From: Novosphingobium decolorationis
Lineage (GTDB): Bacteria > Pseudomonadota > Alphaproteobacteria > Sphingomonadales > Sphingomonadaceae
NCBI RefSeq assembly: GCF_018417475.1
Contig: NZ_CP054856.1
Coordinates: 1,829,001-1,893,000, forward strand
DNA: 64,000 nt
Direction of reading: 5' to 3'
The translations under genes were made by a program, and so were the position numbers. Of the stretch, positions 43,038 to 52,299 are shown in pieces (position 1 is the stretch's first letter; each line of letters opens with the position of its first letter). Below the pieces are notes generated by a model. It was given only the letters and a program-made list of their open reading frames with translations, was not told where the DNA came from and did no database searches.

Positions 43038-44510
43038 TCACCCCACGCCCATCGGCGTGAAACGGGCGATCGGGATGTCTCCCAGGGGCGTGACGATCTC
43101 ACCCGCGACTTCGAAGCGTGTCCCGGGCTCAAGCAGCTCGAGGCCGGCCAGTTCAGGCCAAGGTGCGCATATCTCGCTCTCGTCCGCCGCCTGTACCAGG
43201 CAGGCGGCAAGCTGGGCGGCTTGCGCGCACGGCCCCGGCTGCGTCGCGGCCATCCAGACGAGGCCGAGCCGGCTCTTGGGCGCATCCGCCAGCGTACGCC
43301 GGGCGTGACCAAGGGCAGCCCGTACATCTTCGAAGACAGCGACGAACACCCCTTCGTCGAGTTCGCCGATTTCGCAGGGACAGTCCGGTGCCAGCGCGAA
43401 CTTCGACGGGCTCGCCAGGATCGCCTGCATCCGGCCCGACGTGAGGGCCCTGCCCTCGTCGCGACCGGGCCAATCACGGCGGATCTCGAAGACCGGCAAC
43501 CCGCGCTCGCGCCATTTCTCATAGCCATGCGCGGCGCCGTCGCCTTCGCGCCCGACGTGGAGCGCAAGCGCTTCGCTGGCCAGTTGTTCGGCCCGACGCA
43601 GTGCAAGCCCCATCGCGATCTCGCACGCCTGGCCAATGCCGGCCTGGCTCAACACGGCCTGGCCAGGCAGTTCGAAAACACTGTGCGCCTCGGCGACGAG
43701 TCGATCGAAACGTGCGCCCCAGTGCGAGCCGAAAGGTTCGACCGACACCGCGCGGAACTGCTCGAGCGTGCCCGGCAACACGACATGCAACTGGACCTCG
43801 TGTGCCAGGGCCATTTCTGCGACGAGAATGTCGGTGCCGGCCGCCAGGGCGCCGAATGCCGCGCCGGGCCGTTCTCGGATGAACAGATCCTCGACCTGGT
43901 GCAGAACGATCTCTTGCGCCTCGCCCAGATCCATGATGCCGCTGAAGTAGAGGCTGGGAGGAGGCGAAAGCCCCTCGAGCAGTTCCGGCCCCTCTCCCGT
44001 CGCCAGCAATATCTCGCGCAATTGCCGGATCGTCGCCGCCCGGTCCTCCCAGGCTTCGGGAGCGACCTCCAGCGCATCGAGCAGCGCTGCGCGACACCCT
44101 GCCTTGTCGCCCAGAAGGAGGCGCGCCTCGGCAAGTGTCGCATGAAGCCAGTACGAGGTTTCGGGTTCGTGATCCCCGCTTTCGAGAATGGCCAGAATGT
44201 GCCGGGCATCCGCCCGCGCCTGCGCGACGTCGCCACACAGATAAGCGATCGTGGCGGCGTTTATCAGCGGGTAGGTCGCGCGTCGGGACCCCGCGCTGGC
44301 ACGATATGCGGCCGAGGCCGCACGCGCCATCGCGATACGGGCCTCTCCCTCGAGTCGCAGGGCGCGATCCTTGAGCAGGCGCCCCTTGAGCGCAAGGGAC
44401 TCGGGGCTGTCCTGCGCCCCGAGTCCGGCGCTCTCGAACATCTGCCATGCCCGCACCGTGTCGCCCGCGCGGGCGATCTGTCGAATCCGGGCGAAGACGG
44501 AGATGTTCAT
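43038..44510 (-). CDS. Helical-repeat (TPR-like) protein of unknown function, third gene of the TIR operon
   Basis: The 490-aa protein is not recognised. Residues ~20-180 are alpha-helical repeats with TPR-like spacing (AGDTVRAWQMFESAGLG, YPLINAATIAYLCGDVAQAR, YWLHATLAEARLLLGDKAGC). From ~200 the sequence changes to an alpha/beta domain (AGTDILVAEMALAHEVQLHV, FELPGQAVLSQAG, ASEALALHVG, LPVFEIRRDWPG). This looks like a compact sensory or nucleotidyl-binding domain, resembling the region after TPRs in some bacterial signalling proteins. The last ~130 residues resemble a small adenylate-cyclase-like or ferredoxin-like fold only weakly. It starts 29 nt after the 158-aa gene. Function is unknown; position links it to the TIR protein. 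Confidence 0.7.
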   Translation of the reverse strand: MNISVFARIRQIARAGDTVRAWQMFESAGLGAQDSPESLALKGRLLKDRALRLEGEARIAMARAASAAYRASAGSRRATYPLINAATIAYLCGDVAQARADARHILAILESGDHEPETSYWLHATLAEARLLLGDKAGCRAALLDALEVAPEAWEDRAATIRQLREILLATGEGPELLEGLSPPPSLYFSGIMDLGEAQEIVLHQVEDLFIRERPGAAFGALAAGTDILVAEMALAHEVQLHVVLPGTLEQFRAVSVEPFGSHWGARFDRLVAEAHSVFELPGQAVLSQAGIGQACEIAMGLALRRAEQLASEALALHVGREGDGAAHGYEKWRERGLPVFEIRRDWPGRDEGRALTSGRMQAILASPSKFALAPDCPCEIGELDEGVFVAVFEDVRAALGHARRTLADAPKSRLGLVWMAATQPGPCAQAAQLAACLVQAADESEICAPWPELAGLELLEPGTRFEVAGEIVTPLGDIPIARFTPMGVG

Positions 44511-44539
44511 GGTCAAGCTTCCGTGTCCTGCGCTCAGAC

Positions 44540-45016
44540 TTAGCGCGGCGGCGGGTTCTGGATGTCCGGGTCGATCGACAGGCCCGTCCAGCTCACCGTG
44601 CCATCGGCCGCCTTCTGCAGCAGATCGACGTTGATGTTGAAGGGGTGCACCGTGCCGTACTTGCCGCCATCGTTGAACAGCGCCTGGAAGCGCACGGTCT
44701 TGTAGCGGTCGAGTTTCTCGTTGTAGTCCTCGTAGACCAGCCCGCCGTAGTAGGAGGACAGCTCCTCCTTGGTGGTGATCGCGTCGTAGGCCTTGGACAA
44801 GTAGAGCTGGTCGCCCAGCAGCGTGACGGTGATGTAGCAGTTCTCGGTAACCGCAATGTAGTCCTGGCCGGTCTTGGCATCGACATGGGTCAGGACGATC
44901 TGGCCGTCCACCACGCTCAGCGACACTTCGTAGACGACCGAACAGGCGTTCACTTCATCGAGACCAAGGTCGAAACGGGGCGAAAGCCCAAACTGGGTGT
45001 AATTGATCGTAGACAT
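44540..45016 (-). CDS. 158-aa protein of unknown function, second gene of the TIR operon
   Basis: This soluble protein has no signal peptide or TM segment. It looks all-beta: short strands such as CSVVYEVSLSVVDGQIVLTH, YIAVTENCYITVTLLGDQLYL and TVSWTGLSIDPDIQNPPPR at the end. It is acidic and has no cysteine cluster or obvious catalytic motif. I do not recognise the family. GAGAGAA precedes the ATG. It lies 51 nt after the TIR gene with a small hairpin between, and 29 nt before the TPR-like gene, so the three are probably one transcript. Confidence 0.75.
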   Translation of the reverse strand: MSTINYTQFGLSPRFDLGLDEVNACSVVYEVSLSVVDGQIVLTHVDAKTGQDYIAVTENCYITVTLLGDQLYLSKAYDAITTKEELSSYYGGLVYEDYNEKLDRYKTVRFQALFNDGGKYGTVHPFNINVDLLQKAADGTVSWTGLSIDPDIQNPPPR

Positions 45017-45038
45017 TGGAAGGTTCTCTCTATCTCTC

Positions 45039-45057
45039 GTCCCCTCCTTCAGGGGAC
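45039..45057 (-). other. Intercistronic hairpin in the TIR operon
   Basis: GTCCCCT and AGGGGAC form a perfect 7-bp stem with a 5-nt loop between the TIR and 158-aa genes, upstream of the latter's ribosome site. No U-tract follows. It may adjust relative expression or mRNA processing. Confidence 0.5.
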
Positions 45058-45067
45058 ACTCTCCATT

Positions 45068-46681
45068 TTAGTGCACCATGTCCTTCGGCCACGGTTCCGC
45101 CAGACGTTTCTGCCAAAGTTTCCAATCGTTGTTTTCGGGGTCCGATGCCACGAGCCTTGCCAGTTCGGCGCGGGCCTCGGCCCGCATGCGCTGCGCCTCG
45201 CCCCTGTCCCCCAGCGCGTAGCGCAAGAGCGAGGTCGAATGCTGCGCAAGCAGCCAACTGACCCGGTAGGTCGCGTTCTTAGGGTCGAAGGCACGCAAGT
45301 CCTGCGCGATCGCAAGCTGCTTCTCGCGTTCGACGAGCGCCGCGCGGTCGTCACCCTGCTTGTGCAAGGCATCGCCGTACCAGGCATGGCGGTTGGCAAG
45401 GTCGGCCTCGATGGCGCGGTTGCCCGGCTCCATGCGGCTGACCTGGAGCATCGTCTCGAGCGCGGCCTTGCATTCGGGCAGCAAGGCCGGGTCGCCACGC
45501 TCGTCCAGTCCGACCGAGCATAGATTGCCCTGCGCATAACCCAGTTCGTGGCGGTAGTCGGGATTCTTCGGCGCGATCCGGACCAGCTTGCCGGCTAGCG
45601 CGCGATAGGCACGGAAATGCGGCAGGGCTTCGCGTGGATGGAAGCCCATGAAGACCACGTAGCCGAGCCAGAACTCGCTTTGCGCCTGCGCGTAGATCCG
45701 TTCGGGATCCTGGGGAGCGGCGGCAAGGAGCGCGGCGGTCACGCGCGAAGCTTCCTCGAACTTGGCCTGGGCACCCGCCACGTCGCCGCGCCGGTGATCG
45801 TCCTCGCCCATGGCGTGGAGGATGCGCGCGCGCCGCTCGAGCGAATCGGCGGGCAGGTTGGCAAGGTCGGATTGCTCCGCGTAATAGCCCAGTGCCCGCT
45901 CGTTGACCGTCTGCAGAACGTCGAGGCGGCCAACCCCCTTCAACTTGTCCCGCAGATCCGTCAGCATGAATTCGATCAGTCCCTCGGCCTGCCGGCGTTG
46001 CTCGTCCGCTTCGCGTTGTGCGCGGATCGCGAACACCAGCATCAACGCCATTGCTAAAGCAAGACAGATGGCCAAAGCCGTGATCCCGATCACGCGTCGC
46101 ATCTGACGCTGCGCGTCGCGCTGGATAATGTGATCGAGGCCGAGGCCGGTGAGGCCTGCCACGATCTTGAGGCGCGCAAGGTGCCGCCCGTCCTTGTCGC
46201 GCCGGAAATCGGCCGCGTTCGGCTCGCGCGGGGTGCCGTCGGGCCCCGGCATGACCAGCGCGGGGGGAAAACTCTCGGCCGGTTCGCCGCGCAGCAAGGC
46301 CGCAATCAGCGGGCGGTCGGGATGGAGCCGACGAAACAGCCCGATCTCGGCGTTGACCCAGCGCGAGCTGGCGGCCTCGGGCGAGCACAGCACGAGCAGT
46401 GCCCCGGAGTGCGCGAGCGCACGTTCGACCTCGGAATCAAGGCAGCTCGCCGCGGGCAGTTCGGCCCGGTCGCGAAAGATCGGGGAAATGCGAGAGCCGA
46501 CCGTCCCGCGCTCGGTGCGGGTACCCACCAGACGCGCGGGGATACGATAGCCTTCCAGCCAGCGGTGCAGGTTGCCCGCGGCCACTTCGTCGGCATGGCT
46601 GTAGCTGATGAAGGCGTGGTAGTGCCGGCCGGACGCCTCCACGCCCCCCTCCTGCGCGTTACCAGCCTCTGGTGCATTCAT
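45068..46681 (-). CDS. TIR-domain protein with transmembrane helix and TPR repeats
   Basis: The 537-aa protein has an N-terminal TIR domain: HYHAFISYSHADEVAAGNLH (box 1, residues ~20-39), FRDRAELPAASCLDSEVERA, LLVLCSPEAASSRWVNAEIG. The glutamate of W-V-N-A-E (about residue 112) aligns with the catalytic Glu of NAD-cleaving TIRs such as SARM1. A single TM helix follows at about residues 197-219 (IGITALAICLALAMALMLVF). The C-terminal ~300 residues are TPR-like repeats (ARILHAMGEDDHRRGDVAGA, DALHKQGDDRAALVEREKQL). The TIR domain should be cytoplasmic and the repeats periplasmic, or the reverse; topology cannot be fixed by eye. It is first in a three-gene unit. NAD hydrolysis or signalling is family inference. 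Confidence 0.85.
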   Translation of the reverse strand: MNAPEAGNAQEGGVEASGRHYHAFISYSHADEVAAGNLHRWLEGYRIPARLVGTRTERGTVGSRISPIFRDRAELPAASCLDSEVERALAHSGALLVLCSPEAASSRWVNAEIGLFRRLHPDRPLIAALLRGEPAESFPPALVMPGPDGTPREPNAADFRRDKDGRHLARLKIVAGLTGLGLDHIIQRDAQRQMRRVIGITALAICLALAMALMLVFAIRAQREADEQRRQAEGLIEFMLTDLRDKLKGVGRLDVLQTVNERALGYYAEQSDLANLPADSLERRARILHAMGEDDHRRGDVAGAQAKFEEASRVTAALLAAAPQDPERIYAQAQSEFWLGYVVFMGFHPREALPHFRAYRALAGKLVRIAPKNPDYRHELGYAQGNLCSVGLDERGDPALLPECKAALETMLQVSRMEPGNRAIEADLANRHAWYGDALHKQGDDRAALVEREKQLAIAQDLRAFDPKNATYRVSWLLAQHSTSLLRYALGDRGEAQRMRAEARAELARLVASDPENNDWKLWQKRLAEPWPKDMVH

Positions 46682-46845
46682 CGCAAGCGACCCTCAACCA
46701 CCGCCGACCCGCTCCCGGCCTACCGCCAGTCGCCGGAATTTCACGCGGTTACCCCCGGGAGGCTTCGTAAACGCTTGTTTTACCAGAAGCCCCCGACGCC
46801 GATTCAAATACCACACCCCCGCCGCGACGCAACAGGACGCAAGGG

Positions 46846-48225
46846 TCAGGAGGTGGGATCACCACCAAGCGCCTGATAGACGGCAATTTGCGCGGAAAGC
46901 TTGTCGTAGCGGTTCTGGATCAGGCTGCTGCGCGCGGTGCGCAGGCGCTCCTGCGCGTCGAGCAAATCGCGCAGCGGAATGTAGCCGACCCGGTATTGCC
47001 GCTCGTAGAGTTCCTCGGCGTCCATCGCGGCGAGGTAGTTGGCATCGAGCGCGGTCCCTTGCGCAATGTATTGGTTGCGCGCCGAGAGCGCGATCTCTGT
47101 GTCGCGCAAGGCGTCGTAGAAGGTCTGGCGCAAGTCCTCGCGCGCCGCGTCGTACTCGGCGCGCGCGACCGAGGTGCCGAGGCGGATCTTCTCGGGGTTG
47201 AGCTCGGCCGCCGAAAGCGCCGCGCCCAGACTGGCGGCGGGATTCGAGACGAAGCCGAGCAGCGCCGAACTCGCCGTGCCGAGCGCACCGGTGAGGCTGA
47301 AGCTGGGCAAGTAGCTCGCGACCGTCGCGTCACTCGTTGCCAGCGTTTCGCGCAGGCGCAGCTCGGCCGCCGCGAGATCGGGGCGACGCGCGAGCAGGGT
47401 CGAGGGCACGCCCGGCGCGATCGCCGGCAATTCGCGTTCGGGCAGGCGGGTCAGTTCGGGACCGGTGTAGTCCTGCTGGCCAAGCAGCGCGGCAATCGCC
47501 TTGAGCACTTCCACCCGGGTCTGGCGCAACTGGGTGAGCGAAGCCTGCTGCGCTGCGACGCTCTGCTGCGCGTCGCGCAGTTCGAGCCGCGAGACAGCCC
47601 CCGCATCGTACTGGCGCTGGACGAGCTGGAGCAGCTTCTGGAGGTAGGCGAGGCTCTGTTCGCCGATGGCCACCTGCTCGTTGGCAAGGCCCAGTTGCCA
47701 CCAGGCGCTGGCGGTCGTGCCGATCAGCGCAAGGCGGGTTGCGGCCAGATCCTGCTGCGTCGCGTCGGCTTCCCAGCGCGCCGCGTCGGCCTGGGCATCG
47801 AGTTTGCCGAACAGGTCGACTTCCCAGGACGCGCCGAGCGAGAGGCCACTGCTCTTGTCCCAGGCCGAATTGCCCGAAAGCGCCTTGGACGCGCTCGAGC
47901 TGGCACTCGCATCGAGGGTCGGGGCCTGGTTCCACCGCGTCAGCGCGGCGTTCTCGCGCGCCTGGCGCAAGCGGATGCCCGCCGCGGCCAGATCGGCATT
48001 GGCGGCAAGCACCTGGTCCACGAGCGCGGTCAGCTGCGGATCGGCGAACTCGTTCCACCACGGCGCATCGGCGCTGCGTGCGGAACCGGGCTGATCGAAG
48101 GAGAAGGCCTCCTGCGTTGGCAGGACAGGCGCCTCGTAAGGCCTGCGGGTCACCGCGCAGCCCGAGGTGAGAACGAGCGCGGCGAGCGTCGAAAGCGTGG
48201 GAAGCGCGGAGCGAAGCGAGGTCAT
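46846..48225 (-). CDS. TolC-like outer-membrane efflux lipoprotein (NodT family)
   Basis: The 459-aa protein has a lipoprotein signal with lipobox LTSGC. It consists of two OEP halves rich in alpha-helical coiled coil (LRQARENAALTRWNQAP, QSLAYLQKLLQLVQRQYDAG; LRETLATSDATVASYLPSF). NodT proteins form trimeric outer-membrane channels for tripartite pumps. I chose the ATG at 48225, which places the signal correctly and leaves a 13-nt gap after macB. It completes the macA-macB-tolC operon. Confidence 0.92.
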   Translation of the reverse strand: MTSLRSALPTLSTLAALVLTSGCAVTRRPYEAPVLPTQEAFSFDQPGSARSADAPWWNEFADPQLTALVDQVLAANADLAAAGIRLRQARENAALTRWNQAPTLDASASSSASKALSGNSAWDKSSGLSLGASWEVDLFGKLDAQADAARWEADATQQDLAATRLALIGTTASAWWQLGLANEQVAIGEQSLAYLQKLLQLVQRQYDAGAVSRLELRDAQQSVAAQQASLTQLRQTRVEVLKAIAALLGQQDYTGPELTRLPERELPAIAPGVPSTLLARRPDLAAAELRLRETLATSDATVASYLPSFSLTGALGTASSALLGFVSNPAASLGAALSAAELNPEKIRLGTSVARAEYDAAREDLRQTFYDALRDTEIALSARNQYIAQGTALDANYLAAMDAEELYERQYRVGYIPLRDLLDAQERLRTARSSLIQNRYDKLSAQIAVYQALGGDPTS

Positions 48226-48238
48226 GGAAGCTGCATCC

Positions 48239-50239
48239 TTAATCGCGCGAGAGGGCATCGACGGGGTCGAGCTGCGCGGCCCGGCGCGCGGGCAGGAAAC
48301 CGAAGGCGACGCCGATGAGCGTGGAGCACGCGAAGGCTGCGCCAATCGAGAACGGGGAATAGACCATCTCGAAGCCGAGATTGGCCATCGAGAACAGCAC
48401 CCCGATGCCGAGCGAGATGAGCACGCCGATCACGCCGCCGACCAGACACACCAGCACCGCCTCGATCAGGAACTGCTGGAGAATGTCGGACTGGCGCGCG
48501 CCCACCGCCATGCGCACGCCGATCTCGCTGGTGCGCTCAGTAACCGAGACGAGCATAATGTTCATCACCCCGATGCCGCCCACGATCAGCGAAATTACCG
48601 CGATCGCCGCGATCAGCAGCGTCATCGTCTGGGTCGTCGCGGTAATCGTCTCGCGAATGTCGTCCGAGTTGGAGATGAAGAAGTCCTTGGTCCCGTGGCG
48701 CGTCTCGAGCAGCTTGGTGACCCCGCTCTCGGCGGCGTCGGTCGAGACCTCGTCGCTCACGCGCACGGTGATGCTGGAGAGGAACGACTGGCCGAGCATG
48801 CGGCTCATGACCGTGGTGTAGGGCACGTAGACGGTCAACGAATCCGAACCGCCAAAGCCCTGCTGCTGCGTGCCGACGATACCGATGATGCGCATCGGAA
48901 CCTTGCCGAAGACGACCACCTTGCCCAGCGCCTCCTCGCCATCGGGAAACAGCGTGTCGCGGGTGTTCTCGTCGATCACCGCGTTCTGTTCGAGGCGGGT
49001 GACCGCGTCGGCGTCAAACAGGCTGCCCGATTCCAGCTCGAGCCCGCGCACGCGGAAGTACTCCGCGCCCACGCCGTTGACGTTGGCGGTGGCCGAGACG
49101 TTGCGGTAGCGCGCGGTCACGCTCGTCGAGACGCTCGGCGTCACGCTGTCGACGTAAGGCAGGCTCGAGAGCGCGTCGGCGTCAGTGTCCATCAGCGTCT
49201 CAATCTTGCCCGAACGCATGTCGCCGAAGCTCTTGCCGGGGTAGACCGTCAGCGTGCTGGTGCCCAGGCTCGAGATGTTGGAGAGGATCTTCTCCTGCGA
49301 GCCCTTGCCCAGTGCCACCACCGAGACCACCGCGGCGATGCCGATGATGATACCCAGCATCGTCAGGAAGGTGCGCAGCTTGTGCGCCGACATCGCGAGC
49401 ACCGCCATGCGGAAGGCCTCGCGAAAGCGGTCGACGACCTGCTCGACCCCGCTCCCTGCCGCGGCGGGGCGCGACAGGGGCTCGGTGTGGGTGCGCGCGC
49501 GGTTGCGCCGATCGTCGATGATGTCGCCGTCGCGGATTTCGATGATGCGCTCGGCGTGCTCGGCCACCTCCATGTCGTGGGTGACGATGATGACGGTGTG
49601 GCCCTCGGCGTGGAGTTCGCCCAGGATGTTCATCACTTCGACGCCGCTCGCCGAATCGAGCGCGCCGGTCGGTTCGTCGGCGAAGATCACCTCGCCCCCG
49701 TTCATCAACGCGCGCGCGATCGAGACGCGCTGCTGCTGGCCGCCCGAGAGCATGCCCGGCCGGTGCCCGGTGCGCTCGCCAAGGCCAAGGCGGGTGAGGA
49801 TCTGCTGCGCCCGCTCGGCGCGCTCGCGCCGGGGCCTGCCGGAGTAGACCGCCGGAACCTCGACGTTGCCGGTCGCGGTGAGGTCGGTCAGCAGGTGGTA
49901 GCGTTGGAAGATGAAGCCGAAATGCTCGCGGCGCAGCGCGGCCAGCTCGTCGGGCTCGAACTGGCTGACGTCGCGTCCGTTGACCTTGTAGCTGCCCGAA
50001 GTCGGCCTATCGAGGCAGCCCAGGATGTTCATCAGGGTCGACTTGCCCGAGCCCGACTGGCCGACGATGGCGACCATCTCGCCCGCGTGGACTTCGAGGT
50101 TGATGTCCTTGAGCGCGGCGAAGACGGTGTCGCCCGAAGGGTACTCGCGCCGCACGTGGGCAAGCGAGAGGAGCGGCGCCCGCGCGCCCGCCCCGGGGGT
50201 CTGGTCGGTGGCAGCCTGCACGTCGGTTTCCTGGTTCAT
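48239..50239 (-). CDS. macB: MacB-type ABC transporter (ATPase fused to FtsX-like permease)
   Basis: The 666-aa protein starts with an ABC ATPase (Walker [11 protein letters not shown] near residue 60, signature [15 protein letters not shown], Walker [14 protein letters not shown]). It continues with a four-TM MacB_PCD/FtsX permease: one TM near residue 285, a long periplasmic domain, and three C-terminal TMs including [19 protein letters not shown]. With MacA and the TolC-like protein it drives substrate from periplasm to outside. Order macA-macB-tolC with 13-nt gaps supports one transcript. Confidence 0.95.
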   Translation of the reverse strand: MNQETDVQAATDQTPGAGARAPLLSLAHVRREYPSGDTVFAALKDINLEVHAGEMVAIVGQSGSGKSTLMNILGCLDRPTSGSYKVNGRDVSQFEPDELAALRREHFGFIFQRYHLLTDLTATGNVEVPAVYSGRPRRERAERAQQILTRLGLGERTGHRPGMLSGGQQQRVSIARALMNGGEVIFADEPTGALDSASGVEVMNILGELHAEGHTVIIVTHDMEVAEHAERIIEIRDGDIIDDRRNRARTHTEPLSRPAAAGSGVEQVVDRFREAFRMAVLAMSAHKLRTFLTMLGIIIGIAAVVSVVALGKGSQEKILSNISSLGTSTLTVYPGKSFGDMRSGKIETLMDTDADALSSLPYVDSVTPSVSTSVTARYRNVSATANVNGVGAEYFRVRGLELESGSLFDADAVTRLEQNAVIDENTRDTLFPDGEEALGKVVVFGKVPMRIIGIVGTQQQGFGGSDSLTVYVPYTTVMSRMLGQSFLSSITVRVSDEVSTDAAESGVTKLLETRHGTKDFFISNSDDIRETITATTQTMTLLIAAIAVISLIVGGIGVMNIMLVSVTERTSEIGVRMAVGARQSDILQQFLIEAVLVCLVGGVIGVLISLGIGVLFSMANLGFEMVYSPFSIGAAFACSTLIGVAFGFLPARRAAQLDPVDALSRD

Positions 50240-50252
50240 CGCCTCAGCCCGA

Positions 50253-51470
50253 TCAGAACGGCGGCGGACCGCCCATGCGGCGTCCGGAAGAACTGCTGTC
50301 CGCGCTCGCCTCGCTCACCACGATCGCCTCGCCTTCCTTCAACCCCGAGAGCACTTGCGCCGAGACGTTGTTGTTGAGGCCGATCTTGACGTTGCGCTTG
50401 GCGACCTGCTTGTCCTCGCCGAGCACCTGCACGACATAGGTGCCGTCCTTGTTGCGCGCGCCGAGCGCCGAGGAAGGGATCGTCAGCACGTTCTTGCGGC
50501 TGTCGAGCAGGATCGTCACCTTGGCGGTCATCATCGCGCGCAGCCGGTTGTCGGGATTGGCGACATCGAACAGCGCGTTGTAGTAGATCGCCGAGTCCGA
50601 GCTGCTCGACGAGCTCGAGGAGCTCGACGAACTCGTGCTGACCTCGTCGACGATCGATTCGGGCGCGGGCTCGATCAGGCGCAGCTTGCCGTTGTAGCGC
50701 GTGTCCGGGTCACCCAGGATCGTGAAGTAGGCCGAAAGACCGGGGGTAACGTTGATCACGTCGGCCTCGGAGACTTCGGTCTCCACGGTCATGACGTCGA
50801 GCTTGGCGAGCACGACGATGGTCGGCGTCGTCTGGCTGGCGTTGACCGTGGTGCCCTGCTTGTTGACGATGGCGACGATCACCCCGTCCATCGGCGCGGT
50901 GACCTTGGTGTAGCCCAGCGTCACTTGCGCGTTATCGACCGAAACGCGCGCGGATTCGATCTGGGCGTTCAGCGAATCGACGCTCGCCAGCGCCGCCTCG
51001 TACTCCGCCTGGGCGGCCTGGAAATCGGCCTGCGACGTCGCCTCTCCCACGCCCAGCGCCTTCTGCCGCGCAAAAGCGGCGCGCGTCTGCGCCAGTGTCG
51101 CCTTCGCGCTGGCGAGCTGGGCCTGCATGTTGGCGACGTCGGCCTGCGCGGTCTTGAGCGTGTTTTCCTGCGTGCGCGAATCGATCTGCGCGATCAGCTG
51201 GCCCTTCTTGACCGTGTCGCCCACTTCGACCGCAAGCGTCTCGATCCGCCCCGAAGCCTGCGCACCGACGCTGACCAGCTCCTTGGGCATCAGCGTGCCG
51301 GTGGCCTCGACCGTCTTCTCGATGTCGCCGCGCGCGACCTTGGCGGTCGCAACGTCGGGCCCCGCCGGTTCGGTCAGGAAGACCTTCCAGACGACCAGAG
51401 CCAGAACCAGGGCACCGAGGACGGCGCCGACAATCAGGGTGCGACGGGATTTCAACATGCTGCCAGCCAT
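50253..51470 (-). CDS. macA: MacA-like periplasmic adaptor (membrane fusion protein)
   Basis: The 405-aa protein has an N-terminal anchor ([19 protein letters not shown]), then a biotinyl-lipoyl-like domain ([23 protein letters not shown]), coiled-coil hairpin (residues ~95-190), the second lipoyl half ([20 protein letters not shown]), and beta-barrel domains. At residues 280-291 there is an unusual run of 12 serines, encoded by mixed TCG/AGC codons. The C terminus is proline/glycine-rich ([10 protein letters not shown]). It is divergent from the response regulator, with GTAAA repeats between. Confidence 0.93.
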   Translation of the reverse strand: MAGSMLKSRRTLIVGAVLGALVLALVVWKVFLTEPAGPDVATAKVARGDIEKTVEATGTLMPKELVSVGAQASGRIETLAVEVGDTVKKGQLIAQIDSRTQENTLKTAQADVANMQAQLASAKATLAQTRAAFARQKALGVGEATSQADFQAAQAEYEAALASVDSLNAQIESARVSVDNAQVTLGYTKVTAPMDGVIVAIVNKQGTTVNASQTTPTIVVLAKLDVMTVETEVSEADVINVTPGLSAYFTILGDPDTRYNGKLRLIEPAPESIVDEVSTSSSSSSSSSSSSDSAIYYNALFDVANPDNRLRAMMTAKVTILLDSRKNVLTIPSSALGARNKDGTYVVQVLGEDKQVAKRNVKIGLNNNVSAQVLSGLKEGEAIVVSEASADSSSSGRRMGGPPPF

Positions 51471-51493
51471 GGAACGGATGAATGTCCTTGTGG

Positions 51494-51531
51494 GTAAAAA
51501 GTTCGCAAGTCTCGCGTAAAGTTTATGTAAA
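51494..51531. promoter_or_regulatory. CpxR-like GTAAA repeats between macA and the response regulator
   Basis: Three GTAAA copies lie on the plus strand at 51494-51498, 51516-51520 and 51527-51531; the last two are 6 nt apart, matching the CpxR box GTAAA-N(4-8)-GTAAA. The region is only 94 bp long and shared by both divergent operons, so one site could serve both. Confidence 0.6.
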
Positions 51532-51564
51532 GATGCCCTTTCCGGCGCTGACAAGGAAAAGCCG

Positions 51565-52299
51565 ATGCGGCATCTGCGGGCGGTGAACGAAGCAAGCGAC
51601 GAGGGCGCCAAGCGCATCCTGCTGATCGACGACGACGTCGAGCTGGCCGCGCTCCTGGGCGAATACCTGGAGAGCGAAGGCTTCGTCGTGGATGCCGTCG
51701 CGAATGGCGTACAGGGCATCGCGCGCGCGCTCGAAGGCGGGCACGACGTGGTCGTGCTCGACATCATGATGCCGGGCCTCAGCGGCATCGACGTGCTGCG
51801 GCGCCTTCGCGAGACGAGCGAGGTACCCGTGCTCATGTTGACCGCGCGCGGCGACGAGATCGACCGTGTGATCGGTCTCGAACTGGGCGCCGACGACTAT
51901 GTCGCCAAGCCCTGCTTCCCGCGCGAACTGGTCGCCCGGCTGCGCGCCATCCTGCGCCGCCAGCGACCGCTCCCGGGCCAGACCTTCGCGGCCACGCCCA
52001 CCCTGCGCGCCGGCGCGCTCGAGATCCAGGTCCCCGAGCGGCGGGCGCTGTGGCAAGGGCGCGCGCTCGAGCTCACACCCACCGAGTTCAACATCCTTGT
52101 CCTGCTCGTGCGTGGCGGCGAGGCTGTGGCGACCAAGGACGAACTTTCGCTGAGAGGCCTTGGCCGTGCCCGCCAATCCTACGACCGTTCGATCGACGTC
52201 CACGTCAGCAACCTGCGCCTCAAGCTCGAGGCGGGGAGCGGGGGCGCGGCGGGGATCGAGACGGTGCGCGGCGTGGGCTACCGGCTGAACCTGTCATGA
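51565..52299 (+). CDS. OmpR/CpxR-family response regulator
   Basis: The 244-aa protein has a receiver domain with the acidic pocket DDD near residue 22, phosphorylatable Asp in VVVLDIMMPG, and Lys in YVAKPCFPREL. A winged-helix DNA-binding domain follows (LTPTEFNILVLLVRGGEAVATKDEL, DVHVSNLRLKLE, VRGVGYRL). The output domain resembles CpxR. Its stop overlaps the histidine kinase start (ATGA), so the pair is coupled. The likely job is to sense envelope stress and induce the divergent MacAB-TolC pump. Confidence 0.93.
   Translation: MRHLRAVNEASDEGAKRILLIDDDVELAALLGEYLESEGFVVDAVANGVQGIARALEGGHDVVVLDIMMPGLSGIDVLRRLRETSEVPVLMLTARGDEIDRVIGLELGADDYVAKPCFPRELVARLRAILRRQRPLPGQTFAATPTLRAGALEIQVPERRALWQGRALELTPTEFNILVLLVRGGEAVATKDELSLRGLGRARQSYDRSIDVHVSNLRLKLEAGSGGAAGIETVRGVGYRLNLS

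Noticed and set aside
48167..50377. 736-codon plus-strand ORF opposite macB
   Set aside because: Shadow of MacB; His/Asp/Arg-rich without motifs.
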